Positions 23,395 to 34,162 of a stretch of 64,000 nt of DNA are shown piece after piece. The notes under the pieces were generated by a model that saw only the letters and a list, made by a program, of their open reading frames with translations, was not told the origin of the DNA and made no database searches. The position numbers were made by a program, and so were the translations under genes. Source of the stretch: Aplectana chamaeleonis (lineage: Eukaryota; Nematoda; Chromadorea; Rhabditida; Cosmocercidae); assembly GCA_029168955.1 (NCBI GenBank), contig JAPDOI010000121.1:1488001-1552000 (forward strand), written 5' to 3'. How positions within the stretch are numbered: position 1 is the stretch's first letter; the number at the start of each line of letters is the position of its first letter.

Positions 23395-23690
23395 TTGAGA
23401 AAGCTTGGGGGGTTAGGGGTACTCTGGAGAACCATTCTTAATCCAATCTTCGTAAGAAAATGAAGTGCCTCTGCTAGGTCATGAGCAATCTCCACTGGCA
23501 CAAACATGCTTGTCTCAAGAAGCAAGGCTCTAGAGAATACAGCGGGTGGGGTAGAGCACCTTACTGGAACGCACCCAAAACTTTTTCTGAAAATTTTTAC
23601 CAGCACATGTCGCTTTAAGGTTGTCATGCTGAAAGATCGCCTTTTTCCAAGCCTTCTCACATTTATGGGCGTTAAAGCTTTTTAATGTTA
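23395..23690 (-). pseudogene. Degraded mariner-type transposase fragment
   Basis: The minus-strand translation in one frame gives KCEKAWKKAIFQHDN and then LKATCAGKNFQKKFW. Later pieces, LYPTRC..L, LAS and RGTSFSYEDWIKNG, are interrupted by three stops. FQHDN is the second catalytic motif of Tc1/mariner enzymes, and the later pieces align in order with the 'HPPYSPDLAPSDYHLF' and 'GKxFxxYEDVKN' regions. A different frame is open throughout (23385-23660) but is the shadow. Confidence 0.45.
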
Positions 23691-23915
23691 GACTAAATTG
23701 CATTATTTGTTGTTGGCAGCGCTCTCAAGCGATGGTTTCAATCGTATGAGAATAGCTAGTTTTTTTAATTTTGCGTTTTTTTTTGAATTTTCTCAAACAA
23801 CAAAAATTTCGAGAATTTCTAGGCGTTTCTTTAAAAGTTTTTAATGATGAGACATGTTCCCAGATGCCTAACATAACAATCAGGAACCCTTACGGCTGCT
23901 TTTCTCAATTTGGAG

Positions 23916-24132
23916 TCAAGAAGTAGCATTTTTCGTAGAAATATGTCTTTCGACATCAAGATACGGCGATACATATATGTTACAAAGATACGGCACAATC
24001 TTGCTCCTCATGGCTTGCATAGTATATCCAACTAGAGTATGTAGCATGTTCGAAGGCAGGAGTTCACAATCATCTTCGATTTTGAGGATTAAATCGCTAT
24101 GAATCCATTGTTTTGCCTCCGGAAGGAACTGG
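23916..24132 (-). CDS. Candidate ORF or exon, possibly a transposase tail
   Basis: The minus-strand frame begins after an acceptor-like 'tcatcccag' and runs 71 codons to a stop. It contains FLPEAKQWIHSDLILKIEDD and PSNMLHTLVGYTMQAMRSK. The pattern 'LKxKIExxC...PxxMLxxxxxxxxxR' recalls the C-terminal region of some mariner-type transposases. It lies upstream of the relic at 23395-23690 on the same strand but in the wrong order to belong to it. It could equally be a host exon or a chance frame. Confidence 0.22.
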
Positions 24133-24179
24133 GATGACGAAAAAATCACGAAAAACGTAAGAGTTCACGCAATAATCCT

Positions 24180-24307
24180 TTTAGTCCTGATGAATGGACA
24201 GGAGGGCCTGCGACGGTAGATCACCCCCGCGAATCGAAACCGCATTCTTACCTACAAAGAGGCCCCAACCCGCACGGCCAACCGCCTGGCCCATGCGTTA
24301 GACTAAA
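24180..24307. repeat. GC-rich structured repeat, copy 1
   Basis: A 128-bp unit bounded by inverted TTTAGTC(C)TGA and TTAGACTAAA, with GC-rich interior. The minus strand contains GGTTTCGATTC, close to a tRNA B box. A second copy lies at 36132-36252. Candidates are a short SINE or a structured ncRNA-derived repeat. Confidence 0.5.
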
Positions 24308-24710
24308 ACAGAAAACGGAAATCATGCTAGAAAGAGGACGAAATCCTTCACTTTCACCACATTTCTACTCACACAGGAACTGTTCGTTGTGACGAGAAAA
24401 CCTTTCGTGGACCCGTCTTTGCAATATCTCAACTCACTATTGCTTCGTTCCTTCCTTCAGACTTTAACTAATACTGTTTTTGCCTATAATATATCAAATT
24501 TCAGATAGCCCAATTTTTCACCTGTGACAACCACCGTGGACATGTTCATCCAGCTGGTCATCTAGTCCAGCCCACAGAATAAGGTCACCGTTATAGGACG
24601 TTTTTGTGCTTTGTTCGCTGTTTCTTCGTAAACTTGAAAGCCCAACAGCCTCGGTGGCCAACGCATTGTTATTTCAAATGAGAAACTCAGGGAAAGAAAC
24701 TCATGTCGTG

Positions 24711-24724
24711 AACACTGCCTTTAA
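24711..24724. mobile_element. Solitary MITE end (GTTCACGAT family)
   Basis: CGTGAACACTGCCTTTAA (24707-24724) is a perfect right end of the family seen at 6392-6886. No matching left end was found in the 500 bp upstream, so the element is truncated. Confidence 0.55.
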
Positions 24725-24870
24725 GCTCTTTCATTTCTCTGGTTGATATACTACTGCAAGCCAAGAAGCAAGTTGCTGCCGTTTTTTGTATATCCCCAGA
24801 AACTTATTTGTACACCTGATAGAAAAGCAGAATAAATAATGACATTGTTTACTCATTAATAATGACATTA

Positions 24871-25000
24871 ATACGGTGGTGTAATGGTAACACTCTCGCG
24901 CCCCGGAAAGCGTGCAATGCAGAGTTCAAGTCTTGCTCTGACATCTGAGTTTTGACGTTCCAACTGGGCTACCTTGTGATACAACTTGTGATCATATATC
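24871..25000 (+). mobile_element. tRNA-derived SINE-like copy 1
   Basis: 'ggtggtgtaatggtaacact' provides an A-box-like D arm and 'gagttcaagtcttgctc' a B-box-like T arm. The tail 'ctgacatctgagttttgacg' and 'ctaccttgt' is shared with the copy at 25175. The tRNA part is decayed. Confidence 0.5.
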
Positions 25001-25174
25001 ATGCCATAAAAAAACATTGAACATCTGAAAAAAAAAAACATCAAAATTACATCTTCTAAGGCTTCAGCTAAGTGGATTTGATGTCGATATTTCTTACGAG
25101 ATCATACCCGTTAACGGGTGATTGCTGTTGTGCCAACACAGTTCATGTGTAAATAGCTGAGGATGCAGAGCGGG

Positions 25175-25290
25175 GTCTAGGTGATGTAGTGGTAACACTC
25201 TCGCACGGAAAGCGTGCAATGCAGGTTCGAGTCCTGCCTGACATCTGAGTTTGAGTTCAACTCGGTTACCTTGTAATAATGACATTATTG
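25175..25290 (+). mobile_element. tRNA-derived SINE-like copy 2
   Basis: A perfect T arm GCAGG-TTCGAGT-CCTGC (25221-25237) contains a consensus B box GGTTCGAGTCC. The D-arm region TGATGTAGTGGTAACACT has a pairable three-base stem. The acceptor ends do not pair, and the anticodon loop lacks the invariant T33. The non-tRNA tail 'acatctgagtttgagttc' is shared with the copy 300 bp upstream, which argues for a SINE or a tRNA-pseudogene family and not a working tRNA. Confidence 0.5.
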
Positions 25291-25677
25291 CATCAGTGTT
25301 GGAGTGCATTACCCTATTAAGACCTTTTTTCCGAAAAGAAATCAAACTCCAGCTTCTCAGATCACGCTATAGGTACCCTTCATTTCAGAGTAAAATCTAC
25401 TGCGTTCCTTCGCGAGCGCGCGCGGTGCGGAATAGAGATAGCGAGAGATTCAGGGCAGAAGAAAACACAGCCAACACGCGTACACGCATGCGATGGACCC
25501 GATGGCATGTCTAACTACATGTAGGCCCTGCATTAAATCCAGTCTAGCAAATTAACGGAACGCGATCATTTGTGGCGAACCATGCGGCATTCGGATTGCA
25601 GACGGTCAGCGAGTGTTAACCGAGGAATAACTGGAGGAATTCCCGTAATCCATTGCGAATCTGAGAGGAGAGAAGGA

Positions 25678-25736
25678 AGCGACACTGAGGAAGGGTGCGG
25701 AGACAGAGGAGCTCCGCACCCTTCCTCAGTGTCGCT
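25678..25736. repeat. Perfect 25-bp stem hairpin
   Basis: The left stem 25678-25702 (AGCGACACTGAGGAAGGGTG and onward) is exactly complementary to 25712-25736, with a 9-nt loop ACAGAGGAG. The match stops sharply at both ends. The perfect pairing implies recent origin or selection. Confidence 0.9.
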
Positions 25737-25815
25737 ACCTGCTCTTCCGCTCACGATGGGATATTTTAAACTGGTGATGGTTGCGACAGCTCGTTATTCG
25801 TTTTCCTTTGCGGAA

Positions 25816-26419
25816 TTAAGGCAGCATACACGCTCGTAAACGTGATTGAGATAACTGCGGAAACAGAATGGTATGGCCCAGATTACAACGCCTACGCATT
25901 TTGAAGTGTCAAAACGACCAACAATGCCGCTACATGAGTTAGAAATTGGCCCCGCCTGTATTTTCACGCCCCTGTATTTATTTATTTATTTATTATACGC
26001 CGCTGCCGACGCGCTCAAAAACAACGAAACAGCGCAAAGAAATCATGGAAAGGACAAAAATGTGAACTAAACAATAAAACACAGATAAAAAAACTCAATG
26101 CAACCATTCAGCGGCGGATATGCCCTTTTCCTGCAACGCAAGGTTGCTGGGTCATATTCACCGTCGGTACTGTTGGTTGGTTGCTAACAAGTGAACCACA
26201 CACGTCACTGACGTCGAAGATGGTCCAACAACCCTGGGTTGGAGGAAAAGGGCAAATACAGAGGCGTGAAAATACAGGGCGGGGCCAACTTCTAACTCAT
26301 GTAGCGGCATTGTGGGTCGTTTTGACACTTCAAAATGCGTAGGCGTTGTAATATGGGCCATGCCATTCTATTTCCATAGTTATCTCAATCACGTTTACGA
26401 GCCTGTATGCTGCCTTTAA
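25816..26419. mobile_element. MITE, GCATACACGCTCG family, copy 1
   Basis: The left end TTAAGGCAGCATACACGCTC and the right end pair over about 165 bp. TTAA borders lie at 25816-25819 and 26416-26419. The loop holds a TATTTATTTATTTATT stretch, which on the minus strand is a LINE-like tail (about 25975-26080). Related copies: 34399-34859 and 46419-46857. Confidence 0.78.
25975..26080 (-). mobile_element. LINE-like 3' tail on minus strand
   Basis: On the minus strand a T-rich stretch ('tctgtgttttattgtttag') leads to a GC-rich hairpin region ('gcgtcggcagcggcg') and then TATAATAAATAAATAAATA. This is the same order as at 7800-7925 and 16850-17084. It sits in the loop of the MITE at 25816-26419. Confidence 0.4.
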
Positions 26420-28423
26420 GTAATTGAACCGGCGACGATCTCGTTTTGCCATAGAGAACAGTGCACCGTACTCGAAGTGGGTTCGCTGGTGCATCCTCGT
26501 GGGGCCGGAGGGCTTCTAACATGGAAACGTTGCGGTACTACCGCGGCAATGTCACCGTGTTGTCGATTCTCCTCAAGACTGCGGCAAAATCGTCTAGGCA
26601 CAGTGATGATCCCTGATCCGCCGCGTTAAGACCACTGGATAGTAGAGCGGCAAAGTCGCGCCGCCACGTTGAAGGATATGGGTCAGCTACGCAGCGTCGT
26701 CCCTGCCCTTCGCTTCCCATCATTACGACGCGACTTTCGCCACCCGACGGAGGCCTTCGACTGTACCACGGAGGCTATGCTACCGTGGTACAGTCGAGGG
26801 CCACAATACTTCCCCGGCACTTTCGGCAAGTTAAGCCCGAGCGGAACGACAGAAATTCTTTTATGCCCGCCGTCTTGCGTAGTCAATTGGTATCTCAAGA
26901 ATCTAGGATAATGATCCTGGATGAAGGCTTTCGTGCCAAACTATCTCCTCAATCCAGTCCGTGTTCGCACTTTCGCTCAGGGTCGAGCTCGCGGTGGCCC
27001 GCGGACCACCGTGGGACCGCGGGGTTGCTTTTGGGAAAACTCAAAAATTTTCGAGGGGGTTGTTCCTTTCTCGACCCATGTAAAATAATGTCTGTATCGC
27101 TGCAAAATCGAATCTTGAGGTAGAATTATCTGGGGTCATGATTATTTACCATGGAATATGTAGTCAACAATATAGATGGAACAAGAACACTTTTGAAATG
27201 AAAAAAAGGCTAAATAATTCAACTTGTACCAGCTCAACGTACCTCTAGTTCATAAAATCGATTTGGAGCCGATTTATGGCCGGTCAAAAGGTGGGTTGGT
27301 CCCACGGTGGTCCAGCTCCACCGAAACACCGGGGGCCAAAACGGAGGGCGAAGTTTATTCGGGGTCTGAAGTGCTTTTCAGCTTCCCGTCTGGCTGAAAT
27401 GTTTCAATATCGGCAGCGCATGGAACGCTATTCATCCCCTTTGGAATGGTGAGGCTGCAATGATTGAAACCGACTTCAGATTTAAGGGAGTCAGTAACGT
27501 CTGACAATTTTTTCACCTTTCCTAGAGGGTCGTTTTTTAGCCGAAAAACATTACCTCTCAGGGGGTCGTTGTTCAGGACGACCCGAACCACCGCTGTGCC
27601 TGACCCTACTCCCGCTCCGAGAAAGGAAGGCTCTGCACTCATATGGAAACCTTTAACTCATATTCGAACACCCAGGATATGTGCGAGTAACTTCACCCTT
27701 GTATACTTTGTTACGATATTAACGGGCGGAGCATTAACAGAAAATGTCCAAGATCAATAGATTAACTGACCGTATCAGAATCATCTGGCAAAAAAATATC
27801 ATCTGGATGATTACGAACAGACTTCAGAATGCATTTGTGACATTGGCACTGGCATGATGAAGTAGCTTTGGAGGAAGCCATTGAGGAAAAGCGTACAGCG
27901 CACTGGTACGACGTCTAGGGAATGTCAGGGAAATTTAGAATAATTATGCATAAACTTTCAATGCATTGATTGATTATACCTATCGGGAAAAGAGCTAGAC
28001 AGCGGAAGAAGGGCTGATAGGTACTCAGAGGAACCAATGTTGCTCAATATGCGCAGTACTGCCTAAACCTCTGTGGACACCCTCTTTCATAGAATCACAA
28101 TATCCGGGTATACATCAGGTGAAGGCGATCAAATAGTACGGCCGAGTTTTGGGCAAGGAAAAAGCGCTGATTGGTGGGAGCAGAAAATATGGACAATTAA
28201 GGATCGAATGAAACTGAAAAGCATAGATTAAAAAAGGGTAGTTGCTGGAATGTATATTTGTGAAGGCCTAAACCTAAAGCAATGTATCTGCTGTACCATT
28301 CAGGAAGGAAGAAAGAGTTGAGGCAAAGTGTTAAGTGCGACTATTGAATAATAAGGGTGGAAAATAGTGTCGGCTTCACAATATATTCTTTTTTAGGCTA
28401 ATCTCTGATTATTAAGCCTTCCT
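26420..28423. other. No identified gene; one strong hairpin
   Basis: Open frames here overlap on both strands without domains. GGCCTTCGACTGTACCACGG at 26752-26771 pairs with 26783-26802 (19 of 20) around an 11-nt loop. Related GC-rich wording ('gtgggaccgcggggtt' / 'ggtcccacggtggtcc') at 27020 and 27298 suggests another inverted-repeat element. Nothing was identified from 27760 to 28423. Confidence 0.35.
26752..26802. repeat. 20-bp stem hairpin, one mismatch
   Basis: GGCCTTCGACTGTACCACGG, loop AGGCTATGCTA, then CCGTGGTACAGTCGAGGGCC. One T/C difference gives a G-T wobble if transcribed. Confidence 0.85.
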
Positions 28424-28435
28424 AATAGAAGTTCT
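28424..28435. repeat. 12-bp target-site duplication of RTE copy 1
   Basis: AATAGAAGTTCT is repeated exactly at 31690-31701, bracketing the LINE. Confidence 0.85.
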
Positions 28436-31400
28436 GACTTACTTTGACTTAATCGGTTGGCTTTCGCCTGACGCGGTCATTCCGCATCTTCACCGAGGTG
28501 TGCCGTCCTAGTAGTCCAGCCGTGTCCATTTTTCACGGTCTTCAGCCACAATTTGAACACATTCCATCCAGCTGTCACTATTCCATTTCCTGCGAAACGA
28601 AACATCGCGCCTGAACTGTCTTTCGATGCCGAGTGACTTTAAATCCTCTTTAACCACATCCGTCCAGAACTTTCGCCTACGCCCAGGTGGCCGTTTCCAG
28701 ACAGGATTTGGAAGCATTTTGAAAGCGTGTTGTACGAGACGATCCGGCGTTCTTCTTAGTATATGCCCGAGCAGTCGAAGTCGACTTTCCATTGCTGCTT
28801 GAGATGGCGTTAGGAGATGCTGGCACCTCCCTCGTGTCAAGCGTTGATGTACTGCGTCGATTTCCTTGTAAAGGTCTTCGTTATGGCATACACGCGGCCA
28901 GAAATATCCAAGCAAACGCCTAAAAGCTTCCTCTCCGTGCAATCCAACCTTTCGCTCTGAGTTTTCGGTGCTGCCCACGTCTCCGATCCGTCCGTCATGA
29001 TAGGGCGAATAGCGGATAGGTAGACGCGCAACTTGACTTCCTTGGCGATGGTGGTAGACCGCAAACACTTGGTTAGAGAATTGAATGCAGACGTAGCTTT
29101 CGCACATCGTTGTCGAATATCCGCTGCATAACTACCATCGTTCTTCAGCAAACAGCCCAAATAACAGAAATCGTCCACCAGTTCGATACGTTGTCCGTCC
29201 ACACAAACTCCAGTTGAAGGCCTCTGAGAGACCCACATCTGCTTGCATTTGTCGGGACGAAGACGAAGTCCATAGGCTGCGGCATACTTCGAAACGAGGT
29301 TCACAATCCTTTGCAGTTTTGCGTTGTTTTCAGCGAATAACACAATGTCGTCGGCGTACTCCAGGTCGACAAGGAGCGTCCTGATGGTGTTAGGATCACA
29401 TCCGCAGGAAACTGTTCTGCAACTCTACGCATGATGCTCATCAACGGCGAAGTTGAAAAGAAAAGGTCCTGCAACGGCTCCTGCCTTACTCCTGTTTTCA
29501 CCTCGAAAGCTGACGTAAATCCGACAGGTGTACGAACTGCTGCTGTTGTTCCTTTGTTCATGTCCTGGGTTAACCGAACATACTTTTCCGGGACTCCATC
29601 TGCTCGCAGAGCATTGAGCAATCGATCACGATGAGGAGAGTCGAACGCGGCTTCAAAGTCCAAAAAAGCAAGCTGTAATGGCTTCGAAAACCGCTGCCAC
29701 GATTCAATTACTCTTCTCACGACGAACACTTGGTCGATGGTCGATCTTCCAGGTCGAAAACCGGCTTGCTCATCTCTGGTCGTTCCTTCACGATGTTTGA
29801 TAAGTCGCTCGAGAATGATACGTTCTAAAACCTTGTACATGACACGAAGTAGAGAGATTCCTCTGTAGTTCTTAGGACCCGTGACGGATAGCTTCTTGTG
29901 AAGAGGTACGATGATCGCATGTCTCCACGAATCGGGTATCCTTTCGCTCATCCATATGGCACGGATGGTGTTGGTCATTTCACGAATCCCAGACGGAGGA
30001 AGAGCTTTCAGCATTTCAGCAGTGATGTTGTCATCTCCACCTGCCTTTCCATTCTTCATTTTCCGGACACAATCCAAAACTTCAGACTCAGTCGGCGGTT
30101 CCTCACTGACATCGTAATGTGCTCTCTGAACATGCGGGAGCTCAGGTACTGATGGCGCTGGACGATTCAGTAGTGAACTGAAGTAATCCTTCCATATTGG
30201 CAGCGTCGCATCACCAACTGCAACTCCATTGGTAGTGTTCAAGACAGGAGAACATCTCTTCATCTTCCCGCTATACTGTCGCAGCAACGTGTAGGCTTTC
30301 TTCGGATTCTTCTCCTCCCAAGCCTTCTCGAACTCCTTAGCTCTACACGTCCACTCTCGTTCGCGGTCACTTTGAAGCTGCCGACGCAACTTCCTCCTCA
30401 GACGCTTCTCCTCCACGAAGTTTCCTGCAGTTCGGAGAGCACATACTCTGTTGTAGGTAGATGTTGTTTCTTCTGAGACGTAGGCGAACTTCTTCTTAGG
30501 CTGTACAACCGGGAGTGCCTCTTTCGAAGCGTCCTGGATGCACTTGACAAAAGAATCCGCGTCGCAAAGTTTCTTCTTAGTCCGTACTCCGATGTGAATA
30601 GAAACGCGTTGTCGGAAATTCCTTCTGCACTCTTCATCTCTGAGACTTGTCATGTCAATCCTCTGGAGAGGCTGAGCCCCTCGCTTCCTCTTATGAATCC
30701 TCGCAGTGAAGTTCAACAGAACAGGACGGTGATCCGAATCGAATGCGACATCCCACACAGCTCTAGATCTTCGAATGTCCGATACTGGAATATTCCTCGT
30801 CAGGACATAGTCAAGCTGTAGTTTCAAAGTTGTCATCTTCCGCTTCCGCTGCTCTTCTGGAGATAGCCGGGTTGGTCCCTGCCACGTAAGCTGATGGCGG
30901 CGATGATTCCTCTTGAATGTCGATGCAATAATCAGACCACTGCATTCACAAAAGTCGACAAGGCGGTAGCCATTGTCCGATGTTTGCTCCACTGGGTAGA
31001 ACCATTTACCGAGTGCTTCGGATTCCTGATCAAGTCCCATCTTCGCATTTGCGTCAATCCCCACGACAACAGCATGTTGACAAGGTATCCTGGCCAGCAA
31101 CGTATTGAGTTCCTCATAAAACGCATCCTTCGAATTGTCTTCGGCGGTTTCAGTGGGCGCATGAGCACTCACCATCCACAGATTGAATCCTCTGTGATCC
31201 CGCAGTCGTACGAATGCATTCCGACACGACGTTGAGCCGAACTCCTTGACCATACCATTGAAATCCTTCCTTACAGCTATTGCACAGCCTCCCACTCTCC
31301 TATCGTCAGCGTTACCGCAGTAGATGGTGTACTCTCCGACGCTGATGACGAGTCTATCCTTGAGGCGGGTTTCCTGCAAAGCAGCAAACGGTGCATGGAA

Positions 31401-31689
31401 ATAGCTCAGAAGTCTGGATAGCGCAGTTTTTTGGATATCACTCGACAGCGATCGACAGTTCAGGGTGGCGAAATTGTGGCTTGTGGCCAAAGACTCCATG
31501 ACTCCCTAGGTACGGATCCTAAGGTGTTATGGACCAGAGGCCTTAGTGTGCCGGACGGCGACACCTTTATGCAATGTGCGGGATACTTTCGCGATATAGT
31601 TGTGCAAGCTATATCGCTCGAACGTTCCCTGTGTACACTCAAACGTCTGCTGGGTTCAGTAGAAGCAGGGGCACCAACGAGCAGGTACC
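28436..31689 (-). mobile_element. Full-length RTE-clade LINE, copy 1
   Basis: The element is 3,254 bp and flanked by exact 12-bp duplications (28424-28435 and 31690-31701). On the minus strand it has a 190-bp 5' leader, one APE-endonuclease/reverse-transcriptase frame, and a very short 3' UTR (about 72 bp) ending in AGTCAAAGTAAGTC. Length, a single ORF, short 3' UTR and an AAGT-type terminal repeat all fit the RTE clade. The second copy, 32873-34162, ends the same way (AAGTAAGTAAGTC). Several indels inactivate the ORF. Confidence 0.88.
28508..31499 (-). pseudogene. RTE endonuclease/reverse transcriptase, frameshifted
   Basis: The protein starts with ATG at 31499 and first runs 732 codons. 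The APE endonuclease motifs are intact: LNCR (13-16), QETR (Glu43), HAPT (113-116), GIDAN (147-151), LDYVL (229-233), SDHRPV (255-260). Reverse-transcriptase motifs follow: NYRGISLL (about 544), QAGFRPGRST (about 578), LDFEAAFD with catalytic Asp614. Compared with copy 2, a base is missing at 29481/29482 and one is gained at about 29437, scrambling motif B. Another is missing near 29371-29375, so YADD is out of frame. The rest continues in the frame of 29343-28837, then shifts again near 28919 into the frame of 29107-28508. The enzyme would nick target DNA and copy its own RNA, but this copy cannot. Confidence 0.85.
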
Positions 31690-31701
31690 AATAGAAGTTC
31701 T
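31690..31701. repeat. 12-bp target-site duplication of RTE copy 1
   Basis: Second copy of AATAGAAGTTCT, adjacent to the 5' end of the minus-strand LINE. Confidence 0.85.
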
Positions 31702-32861
31702 ACAATCAGTATTACTAATTCTCGTCTCTCACATGAACCTGTACTACTCTGTCCGGATAGAAACGGAATACCTGCGAATCTAGAACGTGCATCACTTCAA
31801 AAATAAGTGCTATCCCCAATGGAACTCCACATACTCTCGAGTCAGAAGCGAATTCAAACGACCACCGCGGATATGTGGATGCTAGCATCCGCGCGCGCCT
31901 AAGGCCCTAGTTATACACCGGCGGGACGCTGCGGAAATAGCAAGACAACTATCACTTATGTGCGCCTTAACTGTGCTGAGGCTTGTCAAAAGGAACAGTT
32001 GTCACAGAAAAACTCACCGGAAGCCCGCACCGAGCAATTATACAAGCCGCGGCACTATATACTGTATCGTTCCGGGACCTACTCTATTGGAAGTTTGCCA
32101 AATTCGATCAGCTGATTATTTTCAAACTCAAACTCGTTAAAAGGTTACCAAACGACGTAAGGAGCATTGCTATGACAAGAGGAATAACTTATTGGTGACC
32201 TTCAGCAATAAACATGCGATAGAAGCGTAAAGTATCGATAAACGACAATTGAGACGGCCGGAAATTTTTAGTCTGCAATATTGGGTCAAGCACGTAAAAG
32301 ACGCAGTATTTCGGACGAGTCCCTTATTCACGCAGGAATCGGCGGCAATGTCATCGCGGAACGTTTTCATTCCGCTGGTGTATAACTGGGTCCTAAATTA
32401 TCTCCTCGCCCTCACCAGAGACAGTACACCGAGTCCGCGTCCAACCTTTGAAATATTTCTGCTCAAGAACAGAGTGTCGACTCCTCTTGAGAGCTAATAT
32501 TGCTCCTCAACGCCAGCGCGCATGAAGTGCGGACGAGGCATTGAAGTATGAATACTTTCGAGAGACTCAAAATGCTTCAGCGGCTACGTTTTTGCGGAGC
32601 TGAGCAAAGTTGGCCCCCCACACTGCCGTGCAAGTTATTGCTATACGCGCGTTTTCCACCATAGTAACAGAAGACAGTACTGGAACCAGATATCATGAAG
32701 CGGAATGAGATTGGTGATGGAATAATCATGGAAATGAGGAAAACGTCCGTGCGAGCGTTGCCGCCATGACGAAGCTGGCGTCTGGTCATTCATACTACTT
32801 CAAAGACGCCCAGGTGTATTGCGCGTGACGCGCTAGCGTTGAGGAGTATGAATAGCCCCTT
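31702..32861. other. No gene; DNA between the two RTE copies
   Basis: Frames of 60-87 codons on both strands have no domain. I see no terminal repeats or tandem arrays here. This may be unique intergenic sequence and would suit primers for testing presence or absence of the two insertions. Confidence 0.4.
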
Positions 32862-32872
32862 AATTCGTCGGC

Positions 32873-34162
32873 GAGAAGAGTAATTGAATCGTGGCAGCGG
32901 TATTCGAAGCCATTACAGCTTGCTTTTTTGAACTTTGAAGCCGCGTTCGACTCTTCTCATCGTGATCGATTGCTCAACGCTCTGCGAGCCGATGGAGTCC
33001 CGGAAAAGTATGTTCGACTAGTCGAAGACATGAGCGAAGGAACTACAGCAGCAGTTCGTACGCCTGTCAGGTTTACGTCAGCTTTGGAGGTGAGAACAGG
33101 AGTAAGGCATGGAGCTGTAGCAGGATCTTTTCTATTTAACTTCGCCGTTGATGACATCATGCGAAGAGTTGCAGAACAGTTTCCTGCGGACGTGATCCTA
33201 ACACCATCAGGACGCTCCCTTGTCGACCTGGAGTACGCCGACGACATTGTGTTATTCGCTGAAAACAATGCAAAACTGCAAAAGGATTGTGAATCTCGTT
33301 TCGAAGTATGCCGCAGCCTATGGACTTCGTCTTCGTCCCGACAAATGCAAGCAGATATGGGTCTCTCAGAGGCCTTCAACGGGACTTTGTGTGGACGGAC
33401 AACGTATCGAACTGGTGGACGATTTCTGTTATTTGGGCTGTTTGCTGAAGAACGATGGTTGTTATGCAGCGGATAATCAACAACGATGTGCGAAAGCTAC
33501 GTCTGCATTCAATTCTCTAACCAAGTGTTTGTGGTCTGCCCTCATCGCAAAGGAAGTTATGTTGCGCGTCTACCAATCCGCTAATCGCTCTATCATGATT
33601 TACGAATCGGAGACGTGGGCTGGACCGAAGACGCAAATGGAGAGGTTGGATTGCACGAAGGGGAAGCTTTTAGGCGTTTGCTTGGTTATTTCTGGCCGCG
33701 TGTATGCCATAACAAGAGACCTTTACAAAGGAAATCGACGCAGTACATCAACGTTTGACACGAGGGAGGTGCCAACATCTCCCAATGCCATCTCAAGCGG
33801 CAACGGAAGGTCGTCTTCGTCTGTTGGGGCATATTTTAAGAAGACCGTCAGATCGTCTTGTTTAACACGCTCTATGGATGCTTCCAAGTATTGTCTGGAA
33901 ACGGCCGCCTGGAACTTAGGAGAAAGTTTTGGACGGATGTGGTGAAGGAGGATTTGGAATCACTCGGCATTGAAAGGTAATTCAGGCGCGATGTTTTACT
34001 TCGCAGGAAGTGGAATAGCGACTAATGGATGGATTGTGTTCAAATTGTGGCTGAGGACTGCGAAAAATGGGCACGGCTGACTACTACGACGGCACACCTC
34101 GGTGAAGATGCGGAATGACCGCGTCAGGCGAAAGCCAATCGTTTAAGTCAAGTAAGTAAGTC
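32873..34162 (+). mobile_element. RTE-clade LINE, 5'-truncated copy 2
   Basis: A 1,290-bp copy of the same LINE family on the plus strand, flanked by exact 11-bp duplications AATTCGTCGGC (32862-32872 and 34163-34173). It begins inside the reverse-transcriptase region at a sequence equivalent to copy 1 position about 29721 and runs to the shared 3' end. 5' truncation with a duplicated target is the signature of target-primed reverse transcription. Confidence 0.9.
32880..34110 (+). pseudogene. RTE reverse transcriptase, truncated and mutated
   Basis: Motif A reads LNFEAAFD where copy 1 has LDFEAAFD, so the catalytic Asp is Asn (codon 32931-32933). Motif B (TGVRHGAVAGSFLFNF) and the catalytic box LEYADD are in frame. 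One extra A near 33282-33285 shifts the frame after AENNAKLQK; the next part continues in the frame of 33220-33945 (VSKYAAAYGLRLRPDK, ELVDDFCYLGCLLKND). A further frame change near 33670 is shared with copy 1, and an in-frame stop follows near 33979. Confidence 0.85.

Noticed and set aside
26419..26430. Reverse-strand GGTTCAATTAC next to a MITE, like the start of SL1
   Set aside because: Only 11 bases, cut by the MITE border, and the other side of the MITE does not continue the leader.
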